A stretch of DNA of 64,000 nt from Hygrophila difformis. Lineage: Eukaryota > Streptophyta > Magnoliopsida > Lamiales > Acanthaceae. The notes beneath the pieces are model-generated. The model saw nothing but the letters and a program-made list of their open reading frames with translations, searched no databases and had not been told where the DNA came from. Made by a program: the position numbers and the translations under genes. Each line of letters begins with the position of its first letter. Position 1 is the first letter of the stretch. This document shows, one piece after another, positions 9,651 through 21,900 of this stretch. The DNA is taken from contig JAOANR010000004.1 of NCBI GenBank assembly GCA_030278955.1, forward strand, positions 14,806,428 through 14,870,427, given 5' to 3'.

Positions 9651-12497
9651 TAATACAGTTTTGATTTTTTTTTTTTTTTTGAGGAGCCATTGAAGGCCTG
9701 GAAAGGGGTGGTGGGAGCCCATGCCACACAATTACAAAGGGGAATTAAAGGGAGGGATAGGGGGCCGGTGGGAATCGAACCTCCAACCTTCCGTTGGAAG
9801 TCAAGTGACTTAACCGCTTGGGCTAGGTCCTCATCCCATTAATACAGTTTTGATTGAACGTAAGGGAAAAAAGGATAAATAGGTCCGTTTTCTTTTCAAA
9901 AAATTCAAATCAGTCCTTTTTCTATTTTATTACCAAAACAGTCCTCTACAAATGCTAATTATGTTCAAATCAGTCCTTTTTTCACTAATTATATTCTAAT
10001 TGCTGACGTGGCAAGGGTTTTAATTTAAACCTGTCACGTGTGCATAATATTAGTCCTTTTTCTTTTATCTTTTGCCAATTCAGTCCTAAACTTTTATTTT
10101 GTTCTATTTAGTCCTCTACCCAATCACTCATTTTTATATTAATTGGCCTCAAACCTTTCAAATTATTTCATTTTAGTTCCAGAACCTTAAATTTTTTATT
10201 ATTACTAATCCATTTATCAAATAAATGCACAACATACTTCCATAAATAAAATTAAACACCAAACCTCATATATTGGGTTCGACTGCTTTGTTATCGGGTC
10301 TTTCAAGTACCGGAATTTTACGGACTCTCTCTAATAACCACTCGACCGCAACCGATTGTTCATTGGTTTTGGTTCCTTCATTAACAATCAACAGAATCTT
10401 ACTTTGCGTCCTACCTTAGGATGTCGCAAAATTTGAGTAAATGATTTAACTTGAATTTTTGGAAGGTTATGGATACAGGAAGCCTTGGTTTTATTGAAAA
10501 ATATTAATATTATTAAAAATATTAAAAAATAGCCTGAATTTTATTGTCCACAAAGTATGATTGTGCTGATTGTTGCTAAAGGAAACCAGAACCAATGAAC
10601 CATCATTACGGTCGGGTGGTTAGAGAGAGTCCGTAAAATTCGGAACTTCGAATACCCGGTAACAAGGCGGTCAAACCCAATGTATGAGGTTTGGTATTTA
10701 ATTTTATTTACGGAAGTATGTTGGACATTTATTTGATAAATGTATTAGTAATAATAAAAAAATTAAGGTTCTGGGCCTAAAATGAAATAATTTGAAAGGT
10801 TTGAGGCCAATTAATATAAAAATGAGTGATTGGGGTAGAGGACTAAATAGAACAAAATAAAAGTTTAGGACTGAATTGACAAAAGATAAAAGAAAAAGGA
10901 CTAATATTATGCACACGTGTCAGGTTTAAATTAAAACCCTTGCCACGTCAGCAATTAGAATATAATTAGTGAAAAAAGGACTGATTTGAACATAATTACC
11001 ATTTGTAGAGGACTGTTTTGGTAATAAAATAGAAAAAGGACTGATTTGAATTTTTTGAAAAGAAAAAGGACCTATTTATCCTTTTTTCCTGAACGTAAGT
11101 GATAGTAAATTCTTATAGAAAAAATTAGTAAGCAATAAATTTCTTTTTTACAGGTGACACGGCTGAAATGCGGGGGCTTCATATTTGCGCTCCGCCTCAA
11201 CCACTCCTTAAGCGATGCTGCAGGACTCGTTCTATTTATGAGGGCCGTAGGAGAGCTTGCTCGTGGGGCTCAAATGCCAACCATCCCGCCCGTTTGGCAA
11301 AGAGAACTCTTGAACGCGCGTGACCCACCCCATGTCACGTGCGTGCACCATGAGTACGACCAAGTACCCGACACAAAGGGAACGATAATCCCTCTTGACG
11401 ATATGGTGCATCGCTCCTTCTACTTTGGTGCTAAGGAAGTCTCTGCCCTCCGCCGCCACCTTCCTCCCCGCCTTCGCAGCTGCTCCACGTTCGAAATCCT
11501 CACTGGCGCCCTCTGGCGCTGCCGCACAATTGCCATCTCTCCGGATCCCGATGAGGAGGTCAGAATCTTGTGCATCGTCAATGCCAGGCAACGGTTTAAT
11601 CCACCGCTCCCTGCAGGGTAAAAATCCATCTCATCATCTTAAAATTTAAGTTTAAGAGAAATACTAGTATGTTTCTAAAACTTTGGTTACTAAACCTCAG
11701 AATTAGGTCACTTTTAAAGTTAAAGTGACCAAAATTCATTAGATACCAATGATTAAGCGCGACGAAATTTGAAAGCTAAAATTGAAATTTTCTTGTAGCC
11801 TATATTTTTTTCTATAAATTAATTCTAGTATTATAATAATCTTGTGTAACTACTTATGTCTACTATGCTTTTCCCGTCTTTTATCCTTAGATGAAATCAA
11901 ATTTTATCATCGAATACCAATACTTTAATATGTTAATTGCCGTTTCACCTCGAAGTAAATTTATTAGGATAGTAGTACATTAAGTTCTTGTACTCTTGAT
12001 TGTTCTTCAACAGATTCTACGGCAATGCTTTTGCCTTCCCAGTAGCGATTTCCTCTGCTGAGAAATTGTCGAAAAGCCCGCTTCACTACGCGGTAGATCT
12101 CGTGAGGAAGACCAAGTCCGATGTGACGGAGGAGTACATGAAATCGCTGGCGGACCTCATGGTGATCAAAGGACGGCCTCATTTTACCGTGGTGAGATCA
12201 TACCTTGTTTCCGATGTCACCCACGCTGGGTTTGGAGATGTAGACTTCGGGTGGGGGAAAGCCGCGTATGGCGGACCTGCTAAGGGCGGGGTTGGCGCGA
12301 TCCCTGGTGTCGCTAGCTTTTACATACCGTTTAGGAACAAGAACGGAGAGGATGGAATAGTTGTTCCAATATGCTTGCCAGGGAATGCAATGGAAGTGTT
12401 TGTTAAGGAGCTTGAAGGTTTACTGAAAAATGAAAATGTTGAGGATGCAATGATGACTGGGAAGAGGGAAGTGTTCATCATCACTTCTGCATTGTAA
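7303..12497 (+). CDS. BAHD acyltransferase, benzyl alcohol O-benzoyltransferase-like (three exons)
   Basis: Exons 7303-7746, 11154-11617 and 12014-12497 join in frame through GT/AG introns (phases 0 and 2) to a 463-residue protein, the usual BAHD length. BAHD enzymes are cytosolic and transfer an acyl group from acyl-CoA to an alcohol or amine. The catalytic HxxxD is HSLSD at residues 165-169 and the structural DFGWG is at 380-384. The N-terminal third, with PTPRE and [16 protein letters not shown], is close to the HSR201/benzyl alcohol benzoyltransferase clade that makes benzoate and other aliphatic or aromatic esters; the true substrate cannot be read from sequence. The ATG at 7303 fits family alignments; an upstream in-frame GTG at 7288 is not a plausible start. 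Intron 1 (3407 bp) is filled with mobile elements. No stop or frameshift was found. Confidence 0.93.
7759..8144. mobile_element. Candidate hAT-like MITE in BAHD intron 1
   Basis: The left end GATGGTGTTTGTTTGTGTG and the right end, read on the other strand, AGAGGGTATTTGGACGTGCG agree at about two thirds of positions. Inside, further inverted matches occur (GATTATC-type blocks near both ends). CTTA occurs beside both ends. It starts only 12 bp after the splice donor. Superfamily and limits are tentative. Confidence 0.38.
8145..9582. other. Unique AT-rich part of BAHD intron 1
   Basis: Intronic AT-rich sequence with a T run at about 8573-8592 and no coding potential. I saw no other element with definable ends. 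Confidence 0.6.
9583..9650 (+). repeat. (TAA)n microsatellite
   Basis: About 22 uninterrupted TAA units directly before the target duplication of the SINE. The intron position and length make it likely to vary in length. Confidence 0.95.
9667..9837 (-). mobile_element. tRNA-derived SINE with 18-bp target duplication
   Basis: Read on the minus strand the element opens with a tRNA-like head (A box near CCTAGCCCAAGCGGTTAAG; B box GGTTCGATTCCC), continues with a short unrelated body, and ends in 14 A residues (T run 9667-9680 on the plus strand). ATTAATACAGTTTTGATT occurs exactly on both sides (9649-9666 and 9838-9855), which is the target duplication left by LINE-driven insertion. At 171 bp it is a compact plant SINE. 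Intact duplication and A tail indicate a fairly recent insertion. Confidence 0.92.
9865..11089. mobile_element. Mutator-type fold-back element with ~540-bp arms, in BAHD intron 1
   Basis: The sequence from 9865 to about 10407 recurs inverted from about 10547 to 11089 with high identity, separated by roughly 140 bp. TGAACGTAAG flanks both ends exactly (9855-9864 and 11090-11099), a 10-bp target duplication within the 9-11 bp range of Mutator-like elements. There is no transposase frame, so it is non-autonomous. It abuts the SINE duplication on its left and ends 64 bp before exon 2, so it sits close to the splice acceptor. Its transcript can fold into a long double strand. Confidence 0.9.
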
Positions 12498-13355
12498 TTT
12501 CATGGTTTTGCATTAGGTGTTGTATGCTTTATTTTGCTTGGTGCTTTGTACCTTAATTTACTTTTGAAACTGTATTGCATGCATAGTTTCCGGAGGTTAC
12601 AAGGATTTTCTATTTTACTGATGGAAAATTCACTAGAATTTGGGTACTAATGGACCGAAATCATTTTATTAAAAAATTTGTATAGTGGACGCATCCATAT
12701 TAAAATATAGTGGTTGAATCACAAACTGTCATTTTAAAAGATGAAGGTACTTAATGTTTTTCTCAATGTATGTATCAAGTTAAGTACCTACTCATCCCAT
12801 TATTCAAACCTGAAAGCAATATAACATTAATTAATATTCTTATAAATCTGAATCAGATTATTTGTGAGGCTATTTCAAGAGAGGTCAATTTTGTTTTAAT
12901 TAAGAGGGAATTTTGGCACGAAAGTAAGTATATAGAATTGAGATACTACAAAGTTATTGGAAAAATAATTAAGTAGGTGTGAGTGTGAGGTGAGGGAAGA
13001 TTCCCAGTAGTAGGCTCCTCAATTTTGATGGTTTCTCACTAATATGTTGACATGTATAGATTTCAATGAAATGGTGGTGCAACTTTGCATTGAAATTCAC
13101 TCATTATTACATGTAAAATACTTCACTTTTGTAGAAAAATCAGCCTGGGCTTCTTACTTCACACTTCAACGTCAGTAAATGAAACACAAAATATAAATTG
13201 TGTACATAGGAATCTGTGTTCACAAAGAGACCCGAGATGCACGTGGATTCACCATAAAAATCAAAATGAACCGGTGTTACTTTAGAAATCATAATACTCC
13301 CTTGGGTCCAGCTTAACTCAGACCCTTTTGACTTCAACGCCTAAATCTCAAAATA
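12498..13355. other. 3' flank of the BAHD gene
   Basis: AT-rich DNA with a 68-codon frame (12770-12976) that has no recognisable domain. The 3' UTR and polyadenylation region of the BAHD transcript must lie in the first few hundred bases; no single signal stands out. Confidence 0.5.
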
Positions 13356-13619
13356 CTTTCTCCCTTCCATTAGTATTGTCCTAAATTTGTTGTACACACA
13401 GTCTAATGTATTTGTTTAACAATTAATATCTTAAAATGTGTAGGAGTAAAAATTATATAGCATATATATATACATTGTAAAACTAAGCGAAAAACCGAAT
13501 TTAACAAGATCTCACTCGACTATATTTTTTCTTATATAATTGCAACAAAAAGTTAGGTCAATCTTATAACATGAACAGTGTAGAAAGTCCAAGAGACAAT
13601 ACAGATGGGACGGAGGGAG
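13356..13619. mobile_element. Stowaway-type MITE, copy 3
   Basis: It runs from CTTTCTCCCTTCCAT to ATGGGACGGAGGGAG, with TA on both sides and an inner inverted pair (TATTGTC / GACAATA). Its 264-bp length matches copies 1, 2 and 4. It ends 136 bp before the proposed left end of the giant MULE. Confidence 0.85.
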
Positions 13620-13755
13620 TATTATTTTTTAAAACTATGCAACTAAACAAATCGAATAATACCATATTTATTTAAAAATTAAATTAGAATTAAAAAATAA
13701 AAAATGTCGAGAAGTAAAAGGGACCATTATTTTTTTGCAATACACTGAATTTTTA

Positions 13756-14227
13756 GAAAAAATTAGAGTCCACCCCCCTTACATTATCTTTACATTTTAA
13801 AAATACACCCCCTCCCCCCCCCCCAAAAAAAAAAAAAACCTTAAAGTGAATCCCCCCTTACCAATTTTGACGAAGAAACCCCCCCCCCCCTCCCCCCTAA
13901 TTTCTCAATACTTAATACTTCCACAATGAACTTATCATTAAGGATAAACAAGAATACAGTTATTACCACAACAAGACTCAATAGATTACCATTCAAACTC
14001 CATTCCTTACAACACTAGGGCACCAAAAATTATTATTACCAAAAACACTATCCTTTTACCACACTACAACACGTTGGAACTCATTAAGTGGAGAGCAAGG
14101 CTTACCAATGCATACTACCCACGACAAAAAAGAGAAGAGACCGAAGGAGAAGAAGAGAAGAAAATGAGACTGAAGGAGACTTAACAAGCACGAAGAGAAG
14201 AAGAACGAAGAGAAGAAGAAGAGAACA
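13756..14227. repeat. Left subterminal region: C/A homopolymer tracts and TTACCA motifs
   Basis: Runs of 7-13 C and 14 A residues (13777-13900) are followed by several TTACCA/TTACCAC motifs (about 13960-14070) like those that are abundant on the right side at 51.6-56.4 kb. The shared motif supports both sides belonging to one element. A GAAGAGAAGA-rich purine stretch (14130-14225) leads into the Ulp1 gene. Confidence 0.5.
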
Positions 14228-17200
14228 ATGGAAACCCACTCGAATGATTCCAAGTTATTGGAGAAGGAGAAGGTTCAAGCGGAGAGGAAGAGACCGAAGA
14301 AGAGGACCAAAGTGGAGGAGGAACCCTCGGTCACCGAAGGTATTCGGCCTCTCAGTTCTTTTTTCCTTTTTTGTTGTTTTGCAATATGTTGTTGTGCAAT
14401 GTGTGGGTTTATGAATTTGATAGAGAAATTATGTGGGTTTGATTTGTATTGATAGGTTTGATAATGTGGGGGATGATTTGTATGTTGAAATGGATTAATT
14501 TATGGGAGTAATTGTTTGGTTTTGTAGTGGTTGGTGAATTTGATAGTTAATTGTGTTGTTTTGATTTGTGTTGCCATGTTTGATAATGCGATTCTTGATG
14601 TGTATGTTGGAATGGGTGAATGTATAGGAATAATTGCTGATGAAATATTGGTTATTTGATTGTGCAACAAATGTGTTCGATTAAATGCCCGAATGGATAT
14701 GTATTGTATTGTAAATGATTGGCATTGCCCGATGTGAATGTGGCTTCGTTGATTTGTCAATTGAACGTGAATGTTGCATCAAAGTTGATGTTGATATATG
14801 TTTATGTTAACATAGATTTTGATATGATGTTGATTTTGCTGTTTAATGTATAGGGGTGGGTAAGGAAAAGAAATTTCAAGTTCCTAGGTGTTCTTCAAAG
14901 TACCATAGAGATGTGGTGGATAAGATGGAGGTGAGGTGGACGGTGGAGCAAAAAGAAGCAATTCAAGCCACCGGCTTTGGACACTTTATAAAAATGAGCA
15001 ATGAGAGTGCATTTCTCCCATGAATTGAAGCACTTATAAGAGTATTCGATCCAGCAACAAAGACATTCAACATAGGCGAAGACATTAAAATTGAGTTTCA
15101 AGGGTGCGAGTTCTCAAGTGTGCTTGGGGTTCGGTATGTAGGGCAATATGTAGAGAAGAGGTTAGTTCACGAGCCCTTGATAGCTAGAAAGTTTTCGATG
15201 GAATATATGGCGATGTTAAAAGAAATGAATTGGCCAATGCATTACGGAATTGGGCCGGGAAGGAGGAGGGGAGTGAAAGGTGCATGGCGAAAGAGTACGC
15301 CGGATTATATGTGTTGCTAGTATTCAACTGCATTCTATTTCCCAACACGGGGTACATGACCATGAGGTATCTTTGGCACTACGTGGAGGATGTGTCATTG
15401 TTGGGCGAGTACGCGTGGGGGCCGGCCGTCTATTCACATCTTTTGGAGTCAATGACAAGTTTTATTGAGGGAAAGTCATCCTACTTGAATGGGTGTACAG
15501 TGGGATTACTTGTAAGTGAAACCATTTGATTTATGTAATTTCATTTCTCATTAACATTGTATTTAATTAATTATTCGTATGACGTTTGGTTGGATTTGTA
15601 GGCATGATTTTATGAGAGGGTTCCAATGTACGGAAAGCCGATCCATTTGTGTAGATTCCCACGGGTTACAAGGTGGGCGGATAAGAGTGGGAAGATCGAT
15701 GCTTGCAGGCAAGAGCTTTGGGATGTAGCGGTGGATGATGTGGTGTTATTTATTCCCTTGCCCCAGGAAAAGCTTTTATGTGAGCCTTTGAGGACTTTTC
15801 CATGGGTATGTGCAATCGAGTTATGCATTCCTTCTGTCGAATAGTGTTGTATGTAATTTTCATCCCTGATTCATGCTCGATAAGCAGTTGTCATGGGAGG
15901 TATGCCCGATCGAAAAGAAGTTATAGAGGAGGAGGTTGTTGAAGAGACAGAGGGTAAGGATGCCAATCCAACGGAAACGGATGTTGAGGTTAAGTTTGAA
16001 GGGGTATTTGATGGGAAGGGAGACGAATTGCCGGTTGGCATGCTTGAATGGCTGGCATTCGATGGAGTCACTGGTGAATTGTTGGAAAGGGATGTTGATG
16101 ATATGATTTTGGAGGGACAAACTAGAAAAATAATTCCCTCATCACTTGTGAGAAATGTACAAAGCAGGAAAGACCGGAAACCGAAGAAGGATCCCGATTA
16201 CATTACACCGGAAACAACGCCGGTCACCGACAAAAAAAGGACATGGCATGGGACATTCTCTGAACCGGTATGTGAAAATTTACGTAATGTATTGGACATG
16301 AGTGTGTGTATGATATTTGTTTTGTTTATGTGTAGTTGGAGGTCGATGCTTTAGACTCTGGATCCAGTGGCGACGAGGCCTTGATAGAATCACACAAGGG
16401 GAGGCGAGATTGGGTCGGGCGAGATCTTGTGGATGATGAAATGAGAAAGTTGTTGGATCAATTCATAGACGGCGAGTTAAAAGGGTAAGTTAAGTAATTA
16501 ATCGTAAAACCATATATGTTGGCAATGATAACCATTCTTAAATGTGTATGTAGGAGATATGCTTGGGAAGGGGATACCGTCGCTGTGCACACAACTCACC
16601 TCTTACATTTGTTATGCAATGAATCCTTAATGGGATCTGTCATTTATCCATACCTCCATATTATTACATCAATTGAGTATCAAAAGCGATGGGGGTTCCA
16701 GTGTACGATTGGTTTCATGAGCACAATGACCACGGTGAGCGTTGTTATGTGAACTTGTGTATAAGAAACATTGTTTTTAATAACTGTGTGTCAATCAATT
16801 ATGTAGAAAAATATATGTTCTGTGATGGGCACACATTACCAGACGAAGATGGACTGGCAAACAACGGATTGTGAAAAAGTCATGAAATTCATGAACGGGG
16901 TGTGTGTGGAGGAGGTTAGGAGGATCAAGTCCTACAAGGAGTCCTCCCACATCAGGTACATCGTTTGTCCAATATGCGATGATGCGTTATATCACTGGCA
17001 TTTGGTTGTCCTTGACCTTGAAAATGGTGTGCTACACGCAAGAAACTCGATGAAAACTGATGCACGGTTGAAGACCCGACGGAAGAAATTTGTGAGTATT
17101 ATATTGTATTGTAATTGAGTTCATGGATTAATTGGGATGTCGAGTGTAATGTTAAAATTTGGTTTTTTCAGGCGAATTTCATGAAAGCGAGTTGCAATTT

Positions 17201-17428
17201 TTATGGAATAGAAATGCTAAGCGCCGTGGTGGAGAAGAAGGCCCGGAAGCAGGAGTCGGGATCTATGGATTGTGGTGTGTTCGTAATGCTGTGGTGCGAA
17301 TGCTATGCGTGCGATGACCCCGTGTTTTGAAAGGCGGCTGAGGAAGTGTCCGAGAAAAAACTAAGGGGACAATATGCCCACACCATCATCACAGATAGTA
17401 GGGGCTTGTTATTAGGAGATAGGAAGTA
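14228..17428 (+). pseudogene. Decayed plant-mobile-domain plus Ulp1-like (C48) protease gene
   Basis: Eight exons can be traced by frame and GT/AG sites: about 14228-14345, 14855-15511, 15602-15805, 15888-16267, 16336-16484, 16554-16733, 16808-17091 and 17172-17428. The first half resembles the plant mobile domain (LLVFNCILFPNTG and LLGEYAWG near 15330-15420). The end is a SUMO-protease-like domain with HWHLVVLD near 17000 and DCGVFVM near 17270, holding the catalytic His and Cys. The residue where the Asp is expected reads Asn (HARNSM, about 17045). In-frame stops near 15022 and 15605, and frame breaks near 15240, 15915 and 16640, show decay. Such proteins are common in plant MULEs; their role there is unknown. 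Athila inserted 11 bp past the stop. Confidence 0.75.
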
Positions 17429-17439
17429 ATCAGGCAGTT

Positions 17440-18828
17440 TGATAGTGTGAATTTTGTGCATGTCAATGATATATATTGTGGATGTTTTTGTGGTGATTTT
17501 GGTACCTCTTTACTCTTGTTTTGTTGGTTTTGTTGTTATAGGAGGATGGCATGGAAAGTGGTATAAAAGTGGAGCAAAGTGGAAGAAGAAGAAAAAAAGA
17601 AAGAAGAAGTGATGCAGGCAACCATGGAGTCCCTAGTCATGGCCATGACTAGCAAGGATGAGGGAAGCTGCAATTGGGCTCAAGCCCAAGCCCATGGACT
17701 AGCCAACCCATTACACAAATCAATGTGGAAAGAAAAGTTGGGACACGCAGAAAAGGTTCAGACTTCACTTTTTATTTGCTAAAAATAGAAGCACTTTTGG
17801 AAACAAAAGGAGAAAAAGGAGAAAAGGAACGAAAAAGAAAAGGGGAAGGAAGAAATGCCCAAGGCAGGCAGGGACGGAGACAGAAAACAGACGCAGAGGC
17901 AAAGACAATTTTGGAGAAAATATTCTTCTTCTTCTATTCTCAAAAACCTCTTGGAATTGGTTGTAATCTCTTATTCTCTTTTCTTTTCCATGGGTTTTGA
18001 GTAGACTTTTCCTTTCCTCTAGTTTAAAGACTTGATTGAGAATGGCTTTTGGAATTTGGGAGATGGTGTATTTTGTGATTATGAAACTTGATGTTTGTTG
18101 ATATTTATGCAATTCCTATATCTAGGGTTTATGATTATTGATTTGGATGAATGTTTTTGGATCCAAATGTTTATCTAGATCAATAGTTGAATGCCAATTT
18201 AATTTGGGTATCCGTAATTGTACTTGAATTGAATAGGTGGCAACCGGGTTGATTAGTTCCTTCCCGGGGAATTGTGTAATCAAATTGGGAATTACTTCGC
18301 GTAGGTAGTAATTGGTTTGAATAGGGCTTTTCTAAGTTCTAATGCAATTGAACAATATTTTCTATGGGCGTAACTAGGAATGTTGATTCGATTAGAGATA
18401 ATTAACGGGCGTACCTTAATTGTCTAATCTGTAAGAAAAAGTTGGTTGTCTAAGCGGACCTGACAATTATAACCGGTTTATTAACTTGTATCATGTTTAT
18501 GCATCGATGATCTATCCCTAATGCCATTCCAAATCATTCTTTGAACTAGAGGCCTTTAATTCCATAAGTTAAATCCAATCTTGTTTAATTCCTTTGCTCT
18601 TGAATTCCCTTTGGTATTTACTTGCTTGTGTACTACTTTATTTTCTTAATTTTGTTATCATAACCTTGTGACAATGCTAAAACCCCCTTTTTAACCATTG
18701 TATATATTATGAAAATGTTGTAATCCAATCCCTGAGGACTTGACCCTTGTCACTGCTATGCTATATCTATTTTGTACTTGGTGACATTGGAATCAATTTT
18801 ATTTTGCAGCTATACGACATGCTGTCAA
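17440..18828 (+). repeat. Athila 5' LTR
   Basis: Starts TGATAGTGTG and ends GCTGTCA, matched along its whole length by 47535-48920. It carries a CT-rich TTCTTCTTCTATTCTC stretch near 17925, and the promoter and polyadenylation signals of the element must lie in it. It starts 12 bp after the Ulp1 pseudogene stop. Confidence 0.95.
17633..17652. promoter_or_regulatory. 20-bp perfect palindrome in the Athila LTR
   Basis: CTAGTCATGGCCATGACTAG is its own reverse complement. The 3' LTR has the same site at 47726-47745 with one change (GGCTATG). Half-related copies recur in the 3' spacer at 24571-24913. A dimeric protein binding site is a reasonable reading, but this is inference. Confidence 0.6.
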
Positions 18829-18833
18829 ATTTT

Positions 18834-18851
18834 GGCGCCGTTGCCGGGGAT
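18834..18851 (+). other. Athila primer binding site
   Basis: TGGCGCCGTTGCCGGGGA begins 5 bp after the 5' LTR. This is the standard Athila-clade primer site, generally assigned to tRNA-Asp, where minus-strand DNA synthesis starts. Confidence 0.9.
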
Positions 18852-18919
18852 TGGCGTTCAACCACTACATTCTGTGATATTTTCTATCTTTTTAGTTGTA
18901 ATTGATATTTCCCTTGTTT

Positions 18920-21900
18920 ATGCCTCGTTCTTCTCGTACAGGTGAGTTAATATTTGATCCAAAGAATGAGAAGACAGCTCGTAGATTGACAAGGAAAGCC
19001 AAGTTAAGAAAAGAATCTAAAGTTTCTACATCAACTTCTGGTTTGTCATTGGCTACAGAGCTAGACACTTCTAGTTCCAGTGGTGAAGGAAGTGATACAG
19101 AATCTTTAAAAGAGAAAAACATTGTCATGGCTGAAGATAATCGCACATTGAGGGAGTTGGCTGCTCCTGATTTGACACAGCAGCCCTTATGCATTACATT
19201 TCCTACAATTGATGACGAAACTCCCTTTGAATTAAAATCTGGATTGATTCATTTGTTGCCTGAATTTAATGGTCATGCAGGTGAAGAGCCCCACAAGCAT
19301 CTCCAGGAATTTGATGTAGTATGTTCAAGCATGAAGCCCCCTGGAGTTACAGATGAACAAATCAAATTGAGGGCATTTCCATTCTCTTTAAAGGGGAGTG
19401 CAAAAGATTGGCTCTATTATCTTCCAGCAGGTAGCATCACAACCTGGACAGACATGAAAAGAAAATTCTTGGAGAAATATTTCCCAGCCTCAAGAGCTGC
19501 AAATTTGAGGAAGGAAATATGTGGCATCAAACAACAATCAGGTGAAACGCTCCATGAATATTGGGAGCGGTTTAACCGGCTTATAATTAAATGTCCTCAA
19601 CATCAAATCCCACCCCAATTGTTAATTCAATACTTCTATGATGGTTTATTGTTGATGGACAGGAACATCATTGATGCTGCAAGTGGAGGAGCCTTGGTGA
19701 ATAAGACTCCAACACAAGCCTGGGAGTTGATTGATCGAATGACAGAGAATACTCAACAGTTTGGCACAAGGGATGCAATGCCAACCAATATGTCAAGTGG
19801 TGATTCTTCAATGCAAACAATGCAACAACAACTTTCAGAGTTGACAAGCTTTGTTCGTAAGATGGCCACAGGAAGTATAAAGCCAACTGTCCAGGTGAAG
19901 GCATGTGGCATTTGCACAAGTTCTGAACATCAAACTGATGCATGCCCAACTCTCCAAGAAGATACACCGGTGGATGTGAATGCACTTGAATATTCCAACA
20001 GACGTCCACAGTACAATCCCTATTCCAATACTTACAATCCAGGTTGGAGAGATCATCCAAATCTTCGGTATGGCAATCAACATCAACAACAAAATCATCC
20101 ATCTTCAGCACCACAACAAGTACACCCTCCTCGTCAATATGAAAGACAACAACCTCAAGCTACAACAAGTTCAAGTCCATCTTTAGAAGAATTGGTGAAA
20201 TCCATGGCCACATCAACTTTGCAATTTCAACAAGACACGAAGGCAAGTATTGAAAAATTGCAAAGCCAAATGAATCAAATGTCTGAGGAAGTTAGACAAA
20301 TTCGAGAGAAAGGAAAGTGGCCAGCTCAACCCTAGCCAAATCCAAAGAACGTGAGTGCCATGATCTTGAGGAGTGGAAAGGAAGTTCAATGTCCATCTCC
20401 AATTCCAAAGGAGCAAAATGAAGAACAAATTGAGAAGGAGATCGAAAAGGAGGCAGAAACTTCTAACAAGGTAAATTCTAATCCAATTCCTTCATATCAA
20501 ACTGAAGTACTTCCTTTTCCTGACAGGTTAAAGAAGCCTCAAAAGGTGGACAAGAGGAAAGAGATGCTTGAGATTTTCAAGAAAGTTCAATTGAACATTT
20601 CACTTTTGGAAGCTATCAATCAAATCCCTAAGTATGCTAAGTTGTTGAAGGATCTATGCACCAACAAGAGAAAACTTAGGGGAGATGAACACATAATAGC
20701 AGGTGAGAGTGTCTCTGCGGTGATTAAAAGGAAAATCCCACCTAAAACAGGTGATCCGGGTATGTTTTCAATTCCTTGCAAAATTGGAACAAAAGAGGTG
20801 AGCAAAGCCATGTTAGATTTAGGTGCTGCAATAAATGTTATGCCAAGGTCAATGTATGATTCCCTAAATCTAGGTCCATTAAAAGAAACAGGAATTATTA
20901 TTCAACTTGCTGATAGAACAAATGCTTATCCGGATGGTATGCTAGAAGATGTGTTAGTGCAAGTTAATGATGTTATATTTCCTGTTGATTTTTATGTTTT
21001 GGACATGAATGATGCTCATTGCTTTAACCCACCTCCTCTTTTGTTGGGAAGACCTTTTATGTACACTGCAGGAGCAGAGATTGATGTGAAGAAAGGCACA
21101 CTTACCTTGGAATTTGATGGAGAAGAAATTCATTTCAATCTTTTTGAAGCTATTAAACATCATAATGATTCTGAAGCTCTATACTCTATTGATGTTATTG
21201 ATCCTTTGGTGCAGGAAACATTTGAATTAGCTAACAAGGATGAATTGGAAATTGCTTTGACAAAGCATCACAAGCTAGAGAATGAGATGGAGATAGCTGT
21301 GAGCAAGAAAATACAAAGGGCTATACAAGAATTAGGCTCACTTCCTCAAGAGCCACAAAGGTATGAAGTAGCTCCAATTTTCATTCCTGAAACTAATGAA
21401 CGTTTATATCCATCTGTGTTGCAGGCACCTAAATTGGAGTTGAAGCCCTTACCAGAGAATTTGAAATATGTCTTCTTGGGTGATGAAGAGACTCTGCCAG
21501 AAATCATCTCTTCAAAGTTGACAACCGAACAAGAGGAGAAATTGGTTCGTGTGCTTAGAGATCACAAAACAGCTATTGGATGGACAATAGCAGATATAAG
21601 AGGCATAGATCCCTCCTTTTGTACTCATAGGATCACACTTGAAGAAAATGCCAAGCCGGTCAGACAAGCTCAAAGGAAGTTGAATCCAATTATGACTGAG
21701 GTAGTGAAGAAAGAAGTCATGGAGCTACTTGATGCAGACATCATCTACCCTATCTCAGATAGTAGTTGGGTGAGTCCTGTTCAAGTTGTCCCGAAGAAAG
21801 CTGGAGTAACTGTTGAAGAGAACAAAGATGGTGAGAAACTTCCTGTTCGTAAGCAAACCGGGTGGAGACAATGCATAGATTATCGTAAGCTAAATGGTGT

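Noticed and set aside
13777..13900. C and A homopolymer runs as a regulatory site or an intrinsic signal
   Set aside because: The runs are low-complexity and best explained as part of a worn terminal repeat; lengths may also contain sequencing errors.
17579..18000. Short frames in the Athila LTRs (for example 17674-18000 and 47767-48093)
   Set aside because: They are present in both LTRs because the LTRs are copies, and they show no domain; they are not genes.
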